Notes under the pieces: generated by a model
Databases searched by the model: none
Seen by the model: the letters and a program-made list of their open reading frames with translations, nothing else
Told to the model about the DNA's origin: nothing
Program-made: the position numbers and the translations under genes
DNA from: Zoogloeaceae bacterium G21618-S1
GTDB taxonomy: Bacteria > Pseudomonadota > Gammaproteobacteria > Burkholderiales > Rhodocyclaceae
Reading direction: 5' to 3'
NCBI GenBank assembly: GCA_027214125.1
Contig: JAPWHF010000005.1
Location: 248,951 to 312,950 of the forward strand
Length of the DNA stretch: 64,000 bases
In this document: in pieces, positions 21,038 through 29,176 of the stretch
Layout: the number at the start of each line of letters is the position of its first letter
Position numbering within the stretch: position 1 is the stretch's first letter

Positions 21038-21697
21038 ATGCAACAGATTCTGGTGTACGGCGATTCATTGTCCTGGGGCATCATCCCCAACACTCGACAG
21101 CGCCACCCATTCCCGGTGCGCTGGCCCGGCCGGCTGGAAATCGCACTACGCGCCGCTGGGCAGGACGTGCGCATCATCGAAGACTGCCTGAACGGCCGGC
21201 GCACGGTATGGGACGACCCCTTCAAGGCCGGTCGCAAGGGCATCGACGGCCTCGCCCAGCGCATCGAAATCAACAGCCCGCTGGCGCTGGTGATCCTGAT
21301 GCTCGGTAACAACGACTTTCAATCCATGCACCCCCACAATGCCTGGCATGCCGCCGAGGGCGTGGGCGCGCTGATTGACGCGATCCGCCGCGCGCCGATC
21401 GAACCGGGTATGCCGGTTCCGCCCATCTTAATCGTCGCCCCACCGCCGATCGGCATGCCGGCGGGCACCATGGCGCAGAAGTTTCATGAAGGCGATCTGA
21501 AATGCACCGGCCTGTCCGCCGCACTTGAGCGCATCGCCAAGGAACATGGCTGCGCGTTCTTCAATGCCGGAAGCATCATCCACAGCAGCGCTTCCGATGG
21601 CGTACATCTGGACGCTCAGGCCCATGAGCAACTCGGCGATGCGCTCATCGCACCGGTCACCGCCGCCCTGTCCGCCGGAGACGCCACCGCATCATGA
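21038..21697 (+). CDS. SGNH-family esterase/arylesterase
   Basis: This 219-residue protein has the SGNH block I in VYGDSLSWGI (Ser about residue 9), block III in LMLGNNDF (Asn about 91) and block V in SDGVHLDAQAHEQLG (Asp and His near residue 195). There is no signal peptide, so it should be cytoplasmic. The fold and sequence resemble arylesterase/GDSL enzymes acting on short acyl esters. A second, secreted SGNH enzyme is encoded at 47 kb. The stop overlaps the start of the next gene by 4 bp (ATGA). Confidence 0.86.
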   Translation: MQQILVYGDSLSWGIIPNTRQRHPFPVRWPGRLEIALRAAGQDVRIIEDCLNGRRTVWDDPFKAGRKGIDGLAQRIEINSPLALVILMLGNNDFQSMHPHNAWHAAEGVGALIDAIRRAPIEPGMPVPPILIVAPPPIGMPAGTMAQKFHEGDLKCTGLSAALERIAKEHGCAFFNAGSIIHSSASDGVHLDAQAHEQLGDALIAPVTAALSAGDATAS

Positions 21698-22053
21698 TGC
21701 GCACGCTGTCGCTGTTCGTGGTGCTGCTCAGTGCCCTGGCCGGAGCATGGTTGTTCACGCGCGGCGAGTTCTATCTGCCCAACCGCTTTGATCTGTCGCT
21801 GGCCACGCATTTCAGCGGTATCTCGGCCCACTTGCTGGCCGGCGCCCTGCTGTGCCTGAGCGCGGCGGGACTCAGCTTCATGCAACGCATGGCCATGGGC
21901 ACCCGCGCCGGGGCCGACCGGGCCTGGCAGATACGGCACTTTGTGATCCTCTCGCTGTGCATCATGTTGTTCACCGCCGCCTTCATCAAATCCGAAGTCG
22001 TGCTCAACCCCGACTATCGCGCGCCATCTCGCAGCGCAACACACACACGCTGA
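21694..22053 (+). CDS. Small membrane protein, unknown
   Basis: This 119-residue protein starts at an ATG that overlaps the esterase stop. It has three hydrophobic segments (about residues 4-22, 40-60 and 82-102; LSLFVVLLSALAGAWLFTR is the first) separated by short charged loops. I do not recognise a domain. Translational coupling to the SGNH esterase argues that it is a real gene of that operon. The C terminus is basic. A possible role as membrane partner of the esterase is only an inference. Confidence 0.55.
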   Translation: MMRTLSLFVVLLSALAGAWLFTRGEFYLPNRFDLSLATHFSGISAHLLAGALLCLSAAGLSFMQRMAMGTRAGADRAWQIRHFVILSLCIMLFTAAFIKSEVVLNPDYRAPSRSATHTR

Positions 22054-22101
22054 CGCCGACCAGCGCCGGGCTTCATCTGCCGTTCGTCGTCGCTCGAATT
22101 T

Positions 22102-22131
22102 AAACATTGACCGACCGGTCGGTTAATGTTT
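22102..22131. promoter_or_regulatory. 30-bp palindrome, TetR-type operator
   Basis: A 15-bp inverted repeat (AAACATTGACCGACC with GGTCGGTTAATGTTT) has one mismatched pair. The core ACCGACCGGTCGGT has the shape of TetR-family operators. It sits about 120 bp upstream of the diiron oxygenase start and just before the best -35 element. Confidence 0.7.
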
Positions 22132-22137
22132 AATCTC

Positions 22138-22166
22138 TTGACCTGTATCAAAAGCACGTTTTTATG
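22138..22166 (+). promoter_or_regulatory. Candidate sigma-70 promoter of the diiron oxygenase operon
   Basis: TTGACC (22138-22143) is separated by 17 bp from TTTATG (22161-22166). The -10 element is weak. A second possible start uses TTGACC inside the palindrome (22107-22112) with TTAATC (22130-22135). Either way a repressor on the palindrome would cover or touch the promoter. Confidence 0.4.
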
Positions 22167-22249
22167 CGCCCTCTACTGTTGTCAGCAGGGCGCGCTCAGC
22201 ACAGGACGCCGCTCGTGACGACGCCCGGATACTCAGGAGGAGACAGCTA

Positions 22250-23272
22250 GTGAATAAAGAAAAAATCGCCCACACCATGGACCTGCCGCCGAACACCGAG
22301 CAGCCCAATGTGTTCCCGCTGTCGTGGAACGCGCAGACCGCCAAGATGGAAGAAGTCTGGGACGCCGCGCAGCGCGAAAACTGGGACCCCAAGCAACTGG
22401 CCTGGGACACCTTCGATGTCGAGAGCTATAGCTGGGAAGAGCGCGAGTCCATCGCCTACTGGTGGACCCTGCTGTCCTGTTTCGACGCCTCGGCACCCCC
22501 GGTTTTCGCCGAGGCGCTGATCAAGTGCTACGAGGACCATGAAGAAGACCCGGTGCGCCGCTGCTTCTTCTCGGTGACCCGCGACGAGCAGAACCATGAG
22601 CAGATGTGCGGCCTGGCCATCACCCGCCTGCTGGATCACCCGGACCCGCTCACCTACACACCCAAGACCGAGCTGGGCAAGAAGCTGCAGCGCAATGCCC
22701 ACTGGCTGTACTACAACGGCGGCCGCTACTGGACGGGCTACAAGAAGGCCGTGCCCAAATACAGCCTGGCCGTGCTGTTCAGCTCCTTCCTGATGGGCGA
22801 GATCGCCGCCGCGACGATCTTCAAGCAGATGCATGACAACACCCGCGAGCTGGTGTTCAAGGAAGCCTTCCGCAACATCGGTCGTGACGAAGGGCGCCAC
22901 ATGGCCATCTGCATGGCGTTGATGGAGCGCGATTACCCGAAGCTGCCGGACGAGGACCGCGCCATCGTCACCAAGCAGATCCGCGCCGGCTACCTGTTCC
23001 TGTCGGCCGTGCTGTTCGAGCCGCCAATGGACTTCTGGGACCTCCCGGCCGACTTCATCGACGTGCAGCGCGAGGCCGAGGAAGTGGCCCGCGGCGCCGG
23101 CTTCGGCATCCCGACCTACGAGGCCAAGAAGGAAAACTGGAAGAACGCCATGCTCAACCTGAAGGGCGTGCTCGACCGCTACGACATTCCCTTCCCGGCG
23201 ATTCCCGAAGTCGGCATCTCCGGCCAGGAGATTTCCGAGATCGAGATGGACGACATCATTCCGGTATTCTGA
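22250..23272 (+). CDS. Ferritin-like diiron protein (oxygenase/desaturase-type)
   Basis: The GTG start at 22250 has an excellent AGGAGG 9 bp upstream; the protein has 340 residues. Two helix motifs of non-haem diiron carboxylate proteins are clear: TRDEQNHEQM (Glu113, His116) and GRDEGRHMAI (Glu214, His217), with Glu88 and Glu184 (FLMGEIAAA) as likely further ligands. The spacing resembles ribonucleotide-reductase R2-like, acyl-ACP desaturase and AurF/BoxB-type oxygenases, but the length suits none exactly. A ferredoxin reductase follows, so the protein is presumably an O2-activating hydroxylase or desaturase supplied with electrons by it. Substrate unknown. Confidence 0.75.
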   Translation: MNKEKIAHTMDLPPNTEQPNVFPLSWNAQTAKMEEVWDAAQRENWDPKQLAWDTFDVESYSWEERESIAYWWTLLSCFDASAPPVFAEALIKCYEDHEEDPVRRCFFSVTRDEQNHEQMCGLAITRLLDHPDPLTYTPKTELGKKLQRNAHWLYYNGGRYWTGYKKAVPKYSLAVLFSSFLMGEIAAATIFKQMHDNTRELVFKEAFRNIGRDEGRHMAICMALMERDYPKLPDEDRAIVTKQIRAGYLFLSAVLFEPPMDFWDLPADFIDVQREAEEVARGAGFGIPTYEAKKENWKNAMLNLKGVLDRYDIPFPAIPEVGISGQEISEIEMDDIIPVF

Positions 23273-23341
23273 TCGTCATCACGCCGCGTCCGGGTCGCCA
23301 CGCAGGTGGCGGCCCGTTTTTGCCTCAACAGGAGAACAACA

Positions 23342-24391
23342 ATGAGCCGAATCCGCCTGCATCCCTCCGGTCGCGAAGTGGAGTGTGCCAGCGGTGACAC
23401 CGTCCTCGGTGCCCTCGAAAAAGCCGGTTACGCGCTGCCCAACAACTGCCGCGCCGGCGCCTGTGGCGAATGCAAGGTCAAGGTCGTCTCGGGCAACTTC
23501 GACCAGGGCATGGTGCTCGACATGGCCCTGTCGCACGACGAACGCAAGCAAGGCTTCGGGCTGATGTGCATGGCCAAGCCGCTCTCCGAAGAACTCATCA
23601 TCGAGTGGGGCACCGAAGACGCCAAGCCCAAACTCTTTCCGCCGCGCGAGAACCAGCGCTTCGTGGTGACCGACCGCATCCCGCGCACGCCGCGAATCGT
23701 CGAGTTGCGTCTGCGTCCGGTCGGCCCGGCCATGCGCTTCTGGCCCGGTCAGTACATCACCCTCGGCAACGAACGCGACGGCGCCCCGGCGCGCTGCTAC
23801 TCGATTGCCAACGCCCCACGCCCCGACGGCGAAATCGTGCTGCAGGTGACCCGCGTCGACGAAGGCCAGACCAGCCTGTGGGTGCACGACAAGCTCGCCA
23901 TCGGCGAGCTGGTCAAACTCTCCGGTCCCTACGGTACCTTCATTGGCGACCCGGCCGTCGAGTCCCCCGTGCTCTGCCTCGCCGCCGGCTCGGGCCTCGC
24001 GCCCATCCTGTCGCTGGCCGAAGCGGCCCTGCGTCGCGGATACCGCAAACCGGTTGATCTGGTGTTCTCCGCCCGCGAGCGATCCGACCTCTACGATGGC
24101 GGCCTGATGAAGTATTGGGAAACCAAGCACCGCAACTTCACCTACCGCCCCACGCTCACGCGCGAGACCTGCGACGGCATGCTGCACGGCCGGATTCCCG
24201 AAGTGCTGGCCAAGCAGTTTCCCGACCTGTCCAAGCACAGCGTTTTCGTCGCCGGCAGCCCAGAATTTGTTGCCGACTGCGTCGCCGCCGCCAAGGCACT
24301 TGGGGCCACCGACGAGATGATTCACACCGAAGGCTACTTTGGTCAGGCCCAGCCGCAGACCGCGCCGCAAAGCCATCTCACGCCTTACTGA
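23342..24391 (+). CDS. 2Fe-2S ferredoxin / FAD oxidoreductase (oxygenase reductase)
   Basis: The 349-residue protein has an N-terminal plant-type ferredoxin with Cys36, Cys41, Cys44 (NNCRAGACGECKVKV) and Cys76 (GLMCMAKPL), then a ferredoxin-NADP reductase module: RCYSIANAP for FAD binding (about residues 160-168), AAGSGLAPILSLAE for NAD(P)H pyrophosphate and a C-terminal FVAGSPEFV segment. This is the three-part reductase of multicomponent oxygenases. It lies 69 bp after the diiron protein on the same strand, with a terminator behind it, so the two form an isolated two-component oxygenase. Confidence 0.9.
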   Translation: MSRIRLHPSGREVECASGDTVLGALEKAGYALPNNCRAGACGECKVKVVSGNFDQGMVLDMALSHDERKQGFGLMCMAKPLSEELIIEWGTEDAKPKLFPPRENQRFVVTDRIPRTPRIVELRLRPVGPAMRFWPGQYITLGNERDGAPARCYSIANAPRPDGEIVLQVTRVDEGQTSLWVHDKLAIGELVKLSGPYGTFIGDPAVESPVLCLAAGSGLAPILSLAEAALRRGYRKPVDLVFSARERSDLYDGGLMKYWETKHRNFTYRPTLTRETCDGMLHGRIPEVLAKQFPDLSKHSVFVAGSPEFVADCVAAAKALGATDEMIHTEGYFGQAQPQTAPQSHLTPY

Positions 24392-24406
24392 CCGCCCTCG
24401 GTCAAG

Positions 24407-24438
24407 AAAAAAGCGCGCCTCTCGGGGCGCGCTTTTTT
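24407..24438 (+). terminator. Intrinsic terminator of the diiron oxygenase operon
   Basis: A 13-bp stem with six A/T pairs and seven GC pairs (AAAAAAGCGCGCC, 24407-24419, with GGCGCGCTTTTTT, 24426-24438) and a 6-base loop. The A and T arms make it usable in both directions, serving the convergent DUF2249 gene too. Confidence 0.93.
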
Positions 24439-24455
24439 ACGACCGGGCGCAGTAA

Positions 24456-24788
24456 TCAGCCGCCCGAGCAGCCGCAACCACCGCCGCCGCCACCGCAACC
24501 GCCGCCACCTTGTTCAGGCGCCGACTCGGCCGGCGCGCCATTGGCCACACCGAGCTGGATGGTGAAGTCGATGACGATTTCGCCAGCTTCGCGGGTCACA
24601 TAGTTGATGCCGACCTGGTTGCCATAGCGCTGCTGGATCTGGCCCAGCAGGGGCAGCGGGTCGTGGTCATTCACAAAACGCATGGTCTCGCCGTCGGCGA
24701 GGGACTCCAGCGCACCGAAAATCGACGCATGGCGGAAGCGCTTGGCGACTCCACGGGCGTCGAACGGAAAGACGTTGCTATCGTTCAT
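24456..24788 (-). CDS. DUF2249 protein with Gly/Cys-rich tail
   Basis: I start at ATG 24788 (MNDSNVFPFDARGVAKRFRH). The 110-residue protein matches DUF2249, with FGALESLADGETMRFVNDHD and PLLGQIQQRYGNQ. These proteins appear with nitrogen-oxide and haem metabolism in many bacteria but have no proven activity. The last 20 residues are almost all Gly with three Cys (GGGGCGGGGGGCGCSGG), resembling the tail on the protein encoded at 20345. The longer frame upstream to 25244 lacks a start context. Confidence 0.75.
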   Translation of the reverse strand: MNDSNVFPFDARGVAKRFRHASIFGALESLADGETMRFVNDHDPLPLLGQIQQRYGNQVGINYVTREAGEIVIDFTIQLGVANGAPAESAPEQGGGGCGGGGGGCGCSGG

Positions 24789-25014
24789 GTTGGTTTCACT
24801 CTTGGGGTTTGCAGAGGTGGCCAGCGCTGACGCTGACCTCGTGCGGCGATGATCCGGATTTGCCCGCACCGACGCCTTGAGTTGGCGCAAACTTTTGCCG
24901 CGCCGACGAACGGCGGATTCGCGAACCCCCTCACTCACACGAAAAAACCTTGACGGCACGCCATGCGCTGTCCGCAAAATGTCTCTGACACCGTGGTGGG
25001 GAGGCGACACCAAT

Positions 25015-26493
25015 ATGGGTATCGAAATTTCCGAGACCGGCTTTACGCCGCAGATGGAGCAGGCATTCGCGGCACGGTTGCAGGACAATCTCGCCGCCCT
25101 GAAGCAGGTGCTGGCACGTCGCGGGTTTGGCCAGGGCGAGGCATCGCTCGGCGCCGAGCTGGAGATGTATATCATCGATGCCGACGGCCGCCCCCTGTGC
25201 GTCAACCAGCAGATTCTGGACGCCGCGCACGACCCGCAGCTCACCCCGGAGCTGAACCGCTACAACCTCGAATACAACCTGTCGCCCTCTCCGATCTCGG
25301 CGCGGGCCTTCCACGCGACCGAGCAAGAGATCCTCGACAAGCTCCAGCACCTGCGCCAACGCACGGCCGAGATTGGCGGGCGCATCGTGCTCATCGGCAT
25401 CTTGCCGACACTGACACCCGGCGACTTCGGCCCGCAGTCGATGACCGAACGCAAGCGCTACCAGGTGCTGGTCGAGCGCCTGAAGCGCAGCCGAGGTGAG
25501 CAGTTCAAGGTCAATATCGACGGGCGCGATCCACTGCAGCTGACCATGGATGACGTCACGCTCGAAGGCGCCAACACCTCCTTCCAGGTTCACTACCGCG
25601 TCAGGCCCGACGCCTACGCCGACACCTTCAACGCCGTGCAGCTAATCACCCCGCTGGTGCTCGCCATTTCGGCCAACTCGCCCGGGCTGTTCGGCCACGA
25701 GCTGTGGCACGAAACCCGCGTGCCGCTATTCAAGCAATCCATCGACACCCGCATCAAGGATCGCTACCGCTGGCACCAGAGCCCGCGCGTCGGCTTCGGC
25801 CACGGCTGGGTGCGCCAGGGCGCCTACGAATTGTTCGCCGAATCGGTCTTGCTGTATCCGCCCTTCTTTCCGATCTGCGGTGAGCACGATCCGCTCGACG
25901 AAATCGCCCAGGGTCGCACCCCGGCGCTCGAAGAATTGCGCCTGCACCAAAGCTCGGTGTGGCTGTGGAACCGCCCGGTGTATGACGACGCCGGCGGCGG
26001 CCACCTGCGCATCGAGATCCGAGCCCTGCCAGCCGGCCCGACCCCCATCGACATGGTGGCCAACGCCGCCCTATGCATCGGGCTGGCCGAGGGCTTGCGC
26101 CCGCAGATCAACGCCCTGCTGCCGGCACTGCCCTTCGCGCTGGCCGAGTACAATTTCTATCGTGCGGCACAGGATGGACTGGCGGCCCGGCTGGTGTGGC
26201 CCGACCCGCAACAACCGGGTTGTCACGAGCAGAGTGCGGCCGATCTGCTCACGCGCTACCTGCCACTCGCCCACGACGGCCTGCGAGCCATCGGTGTCGC
26301 AGACGAAGAGGCCAGTGCCTATCTCGCCGTCATCGAACAACGGCTGGCCAGCGGACAAACCGGCGCCCGCTGGCAGCGTGACACGCTGCATCGACTTGAA
26401 ACAAAACACGCGCCCGAGCGCGCCGCACGCGACATGCTGGCCCGCTACTATGAGCACAGTCTGTCGAATACGCCGGTCGGCGATTGGAACTGA
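25015..26493 (+). CDS. Glutamate-cysteine ligase family (GCS2-type carboxylate-amine ligase)
   Basis: I start at ATG 25015 (MGIEISETGF), preceded by GGGGAGG at 10 bp; the upstream frame lacks such a site. The 492-residue product has the GCS2 acidic motif in SLGAELEMYIID and the conserved NRYNLEYNLSP and ISANSPGLFGHELWHETR. Members ligate glutamate to an amine, as in gamma-glutamylcysteine synthesis, but many homologues act on other amines. The next gene encodes an aspartoacylase-family hydrolase 5 bp downstream, so the pair may make and break one amide (inference). Not the canonical E. coli GshA family. Confidence 0.75.
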   Translation: MGIEISETGFTPQMEQAFAARLQDNLAALKQVLARRGFGQGEASLGAELEMYIIDADGRPLCVNQQILDAAHDPQLTPELNRYNLEYNLSPSPISARAFHATEQEILDKLQHLRQRTAEIGGRIVLIGILPTLTPGDFGPQSMTERKRYQVLVERLKRSRGEQFKVNIDGRDPLQLTMDDVTLEGANTSFQVHYRVRPDAYADTFNAVQLITPLVLAISANSPGLFGHELWHETRVPLFKQSIDTRIKDRYRWHQSPRVGFGHGWVRQGAYELFAESVLLYPPFFPICGEHDPLDEIAQGRTPALEELRLHQSSVWLWNRPVYDDAGGGHLRIEIRALPAGPTPIDMVANAALCIGLAEGLRPQINALLPALPFALAEYNFYRAAQDGLAARLVWPDPQQPGCHEQSAADLLTRYLPLAHDGLRAIGVADEEASAYLAVIEQRLASGQTGARWQRDTLHRLETKHAPERAARDMLARYYEHSLSNTPVGDWN

Positions 26494-26498
26494 ACGCA

Positions 26499-27581
26499 AT
26501 GCCCCTGTCTGATCTGCCCGCCGCCCTGGCGCCGCATTTTTACACTCTGCAAAACCCCATGCCCGAGGCTTTGGGGGACACGCCGGAAGCCTTTCTGGCC
26601 TCGCTCGACGGCCCCACCTGTATCGTCCTGACCGGCGCCGATCCCAGCCGCTGTCGTGCGCTGGTCACACTGCTCCACGGCAACGAGCCCTCCGGCATGC
26701 GGGCGCTGCATCGCTGGCTGCACGCCGGCGTTCAGCCCGCAGTCACCATCGTGTGCGTGATCGCCTCTGTCGAGGCGGCGCAGCACCCACCGGTGTTCAG
26801 CCACCGCGTGCTCACCGGCCGGCGCGATCTGAACCGCTGTTTTCGCGCGCCCTTTGATATCGACGCGCAAGGCCTGCTGGCGCAGCGCATTCTCGACCTG
26901 CTGGTACACTTCGCGCCCGAAGCGGTGATCGACCTGCACAACACCTCGGGCTCCGGCCCCTCGTTTGGCGTATCGATCTGCGCCGATGACGCCCATCTCG
27001 CCCTGACCACGCTATTCACCCGGCGCCTGGTGCACACCGATCTGCGCCTCGGCTCACTGATGGAAATCAGCGAGCATCTGGTGCCGACGGTGACGATCGA
27101 GTGCGGCGGCCGGGCGGACGACGCCGCCCACGCTGTCGCCTGGGCTGGCATCGATCACTACTTTAGCCGCCCCGATGTGCTGACGCGCCGCGCCGACATC
27201 GATGTCGACATCATGCGCAACCCCGTGCGCCTCGAACTCACCCCCGCGTGCTCACTGGCTTATGCCGATGCGCCGCGGGACGATGTGCACCTGACCTTGC
27301 GGCCCGACATCGAGCACTACAACTTCGGTGTGACTGCCGCCGGCACCTCGCTGGGCTGGGTGCGCGGCGCCCGGCTGGATGAGCTATTCATCGCAAAAAA
27401 CACCGCCCGCAACTGCCTGCTCAAGGACGTGCTCTCACTCACCGATGGCGAACTGATGACCCGACAGTCGCTCAAGCTGTTCATGATCACCACCGACCCG
27501 ACCATCGCCAAAATGGACTGTCTTTGCTATGCCGTGCAGGCGGATGGGCGCGAGCTGATCGCGGGGCAGCGGCCCGTGTAG
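26499..27581 (+). CDS. Succinylglutamate desuccinylase/aspartoacylase family hydrolase
   Basis: The 360-residue protein is a zinc carboxypeptidase-fold hydrolase (M14-like). Zn ligands are probable in LLHGNEPSGMRAL (His and Glu) and VIDLHNTSG (His); the substrate-binding RRDLNRCF and a possible catalytic Glu in IECGG are also seen. The C-terminal half (from about residue 250) is family-specific. Reactions in the family split N-acyl amino acids (AstE, Aspa). The start at 26499 avoids the upstream TTG, and the gene is translationally close (5 bp) to the GCS2 gene. Confidence 0.8.
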   Translation: MPLSDLPAALAPHFYTLQNPMPEALGDTPEAFLASLDGPTCIVLTGADPSRCRALVTLLHGNEPSGMRALHRWLHAGVQPAVTIVCVIASVEAAQHPPVFSHRVLTGRRDLNRCFRAPFDIDAQGLLAQRILDLLVHFAPEAVIDLHNTSGSGPSFGVSICADDAHLALTTLFTRRLVHTDLRLGSLMEISEHLVPTVTIECGGRADDAAHAVAWAGIDHYFSRPDVLTRRADIDVDIMRNPVRLELTPACSLAYADAPRDDVHLTLRPDIEHYNFGVTAAGTSLGWVRGARLDELFIAKNTARNCLLKDVLSLTDGELMTRQSLKLFMITTDPTIAKMDCLCYAVQADGRELIAGQRPV

Positions 27582-27609
27582 CCAAGGCCGGATTCAAGCG
27601 ATCGGAACC

Positions 27610-28335
27610 TCAGGCGTGGGTGCGCGCCAGATACACCGAACACGACGACTCGCCGCCGGTGTAGAAATTGGGAAAAGGCACCACATGCGCCTCGCTCGAG
27701 GCAAACACACGCCAGAGCAACTGCATGAAGGCATCGTCCGGCGGATCGTTGGACCATAGCGCGAACACGCCGCCAGGATGAATCTTGTCGGCCAGCATGC
27801 CCAGCGTTTCATCGGTATAGAACAGGCTGTTCCCACTGTTCAGCCAGTGGCTGGGCGAATGGTCGATGTCGAGCAGCACCGCATGCACGCGTTGGTCGCT
27901 CGTGCCCTCACCAAAGCCCTTGCCCGGTGCGCCGGCGCGCGCAAAGAAATCGGCTTCGACCAGCGAACAGCGCGGATCGCCCGTCAGCGTCGGGCCCAGC
28001 GGCACCAGGCCACGCCGGTGCCAATCGATGACCGGGGCCATCACGTCAATCACCGTCAGTGATCGGACGGCCGGGTTGGCCAGCGCCTCGACCGCGGTAT
28101 AGCCCAACCCCAGCCCGCCGACCACCACATCCAACGCGTCGCCCGACAGCGCCGCCAGCCCCATCCGGGCGAGCTGGATTTCAGACTCGGTGAACAGACT
28201 CGACATGAGGAAATCGTCGTTCAGCTTCACCTCATACACGATCCGCCCGGCCAGGCGCGGCTCGGCGCGCCGCCGCAGGCTGATGTCACCGAGCGGGGTG
28301 GGCTGAAAATCGAGCTCCTCAAAAGCAAAGGCCAT
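27610..28335 (-). CDS. Spermidine-synthase-like protein
   Basis: The 241-residue protein has a Rossmann-type class-I methyltransferase fold with VVGGLGLGYTAVEALANP as the glycine-rich loop, VIDVMAPVIDWH as the acidic loop and LLDIDHSPSHWLN later. It matches the polyamine-synthase-like group, but it lacks the full decarboxylated-SAM and putrescine motifs of true spermidine synthase, so SAM-dependent transfer is only a family-level guess. It converges on the AstE-family gene with 28 bp between stops. Confidence 0.65.
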   Translation of the reverse strand: MAFAFEELDFQPTPLGDISLRRRAEPRLAGRIVYEVKLNDDFLMSSLFTESEIQLARMGLAALSGDALDVVVGGLGLGYTAVEALANPAVRSLTVIDVMAPVIDWHRRGLVPLGPTLTGDPRCSLVEADFFARAGAPGKGFGEGTSDQRVHAVLLDIDHSPSHWLNSGNSLFYTDETLGMLADKIHPGGVFALWSNDPPDDAFMQLLWRVFASSEAHVVPFPNFYTGGESSCSVYLARTHA

Positions 28336-28380
28336 CCGTGTCTCCCGTTCGGTCGCGGCCCGGTCCGCAGGCCAGCGTCT

Positions 28381-29034
28381 TTAGTTGGACTTCTGACGCT
28401 CAGCGTCCGGCTCGGAGCTGTCTGTTGCCGTGTCGGTCAGCTCACTCACCTCGGCCGCGGTGTCGTCCACTGTGTTGTCCGCGCCCTCGGCCGGCGTGTC
28501 GTCAGATGCCCTGTCCGCCGTCTCATCGCTCAGTTCGGGTTCGGGGGTGGTCTCGGCGGTGGAAGAGGCCACTGTCTCGTCCGCCGGCACCGGCGTGCTC
28601 ACGTCGGCCAAGGCTGCCTCCACTTCTTCAGCATTCGCCGCGTCGGCAGCCAGTGCTGCGCCCGTCGCGGCCGCAGCCGCCACGCCATCGGTCAACTGCC
28701 TGGCATCCGCCGCCTCACCGAGCAACATCGCATCAACTCGCTCGCGGAAGCGCTTGCGTGCCGGGCCCGCGGAGATCCGCTCGGAGCCGGACGACAGATG
28801 ATCAAACAAATCCTTGTAGGAGCCGGCCATGGACACGAAGAGCGACGCGGTCTTGTCGAAATGCGCCTCGACATCCTGTTTGTAATCCGTCAGTTCGGTC
28901 TGCTTGCGATCAAGCTCCATCTGCAACTCGACCATACGGCTCTTGTTGCCACTGAAGATGCGCCCGAGCATGAAGCCCAGCACCAGCGTCACCAGCCCCA
29001 CGCCCACAACCACCATCCACATTTCATATTCCAT
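28381..29034 (-). CDS. zapG: ZapG/YhcB-like membrane coiled-coil protein (DUF1043)
   Basis: I start at ATG 29034, with GGGGG at 6 bp. Residues 5-25 form a membrane helix (MWMVVVGVGLVTLVLGFMLG), followed by a coiled coil (about 35-60) and the conserved FDKTASLFVSMAGSYKDLFD motif of YhcB/ZapG, an inner-membrane protein linking cell division and elongation. The last 100 residues are Ala/Thr/Glu-rich low-complexity sequence, an extension beyond the E. coli protein (about 130 residues). Confidence rests on the core motif. Confidence 0.85.
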   Translation of the reverse strand: MEYEMWMVVVGVGLVTLVLGFMLGRIFSGNKSRMVELQMELDRKQTELTDYKQDVEAHFDKTASLFVSMAGSYKDLFDHLSSGSERISAGPARKRFRERVDAMLLGEAADARQLTDGVAAAAATGAALAADAANAEEVEAALADVSTPVPADETVASSTAETTPEPELSDETADRASDDTPAEGADNTVDDTAAEVSELTDTATDSSEPDAERQKSN

Positions 29035-29176
29035 CACATCCCCCTTTGTCGTACTCAGCCAACACTGGACGACCCGCGTCTCGGTGAGCGTCGATTCATT
29101 TCCAGCCAGTATACCGGGGCGCCCCCGACCACACGCCTACCAAGGCTGTGGCAAAACGTAACGCGCACGCAATCGT

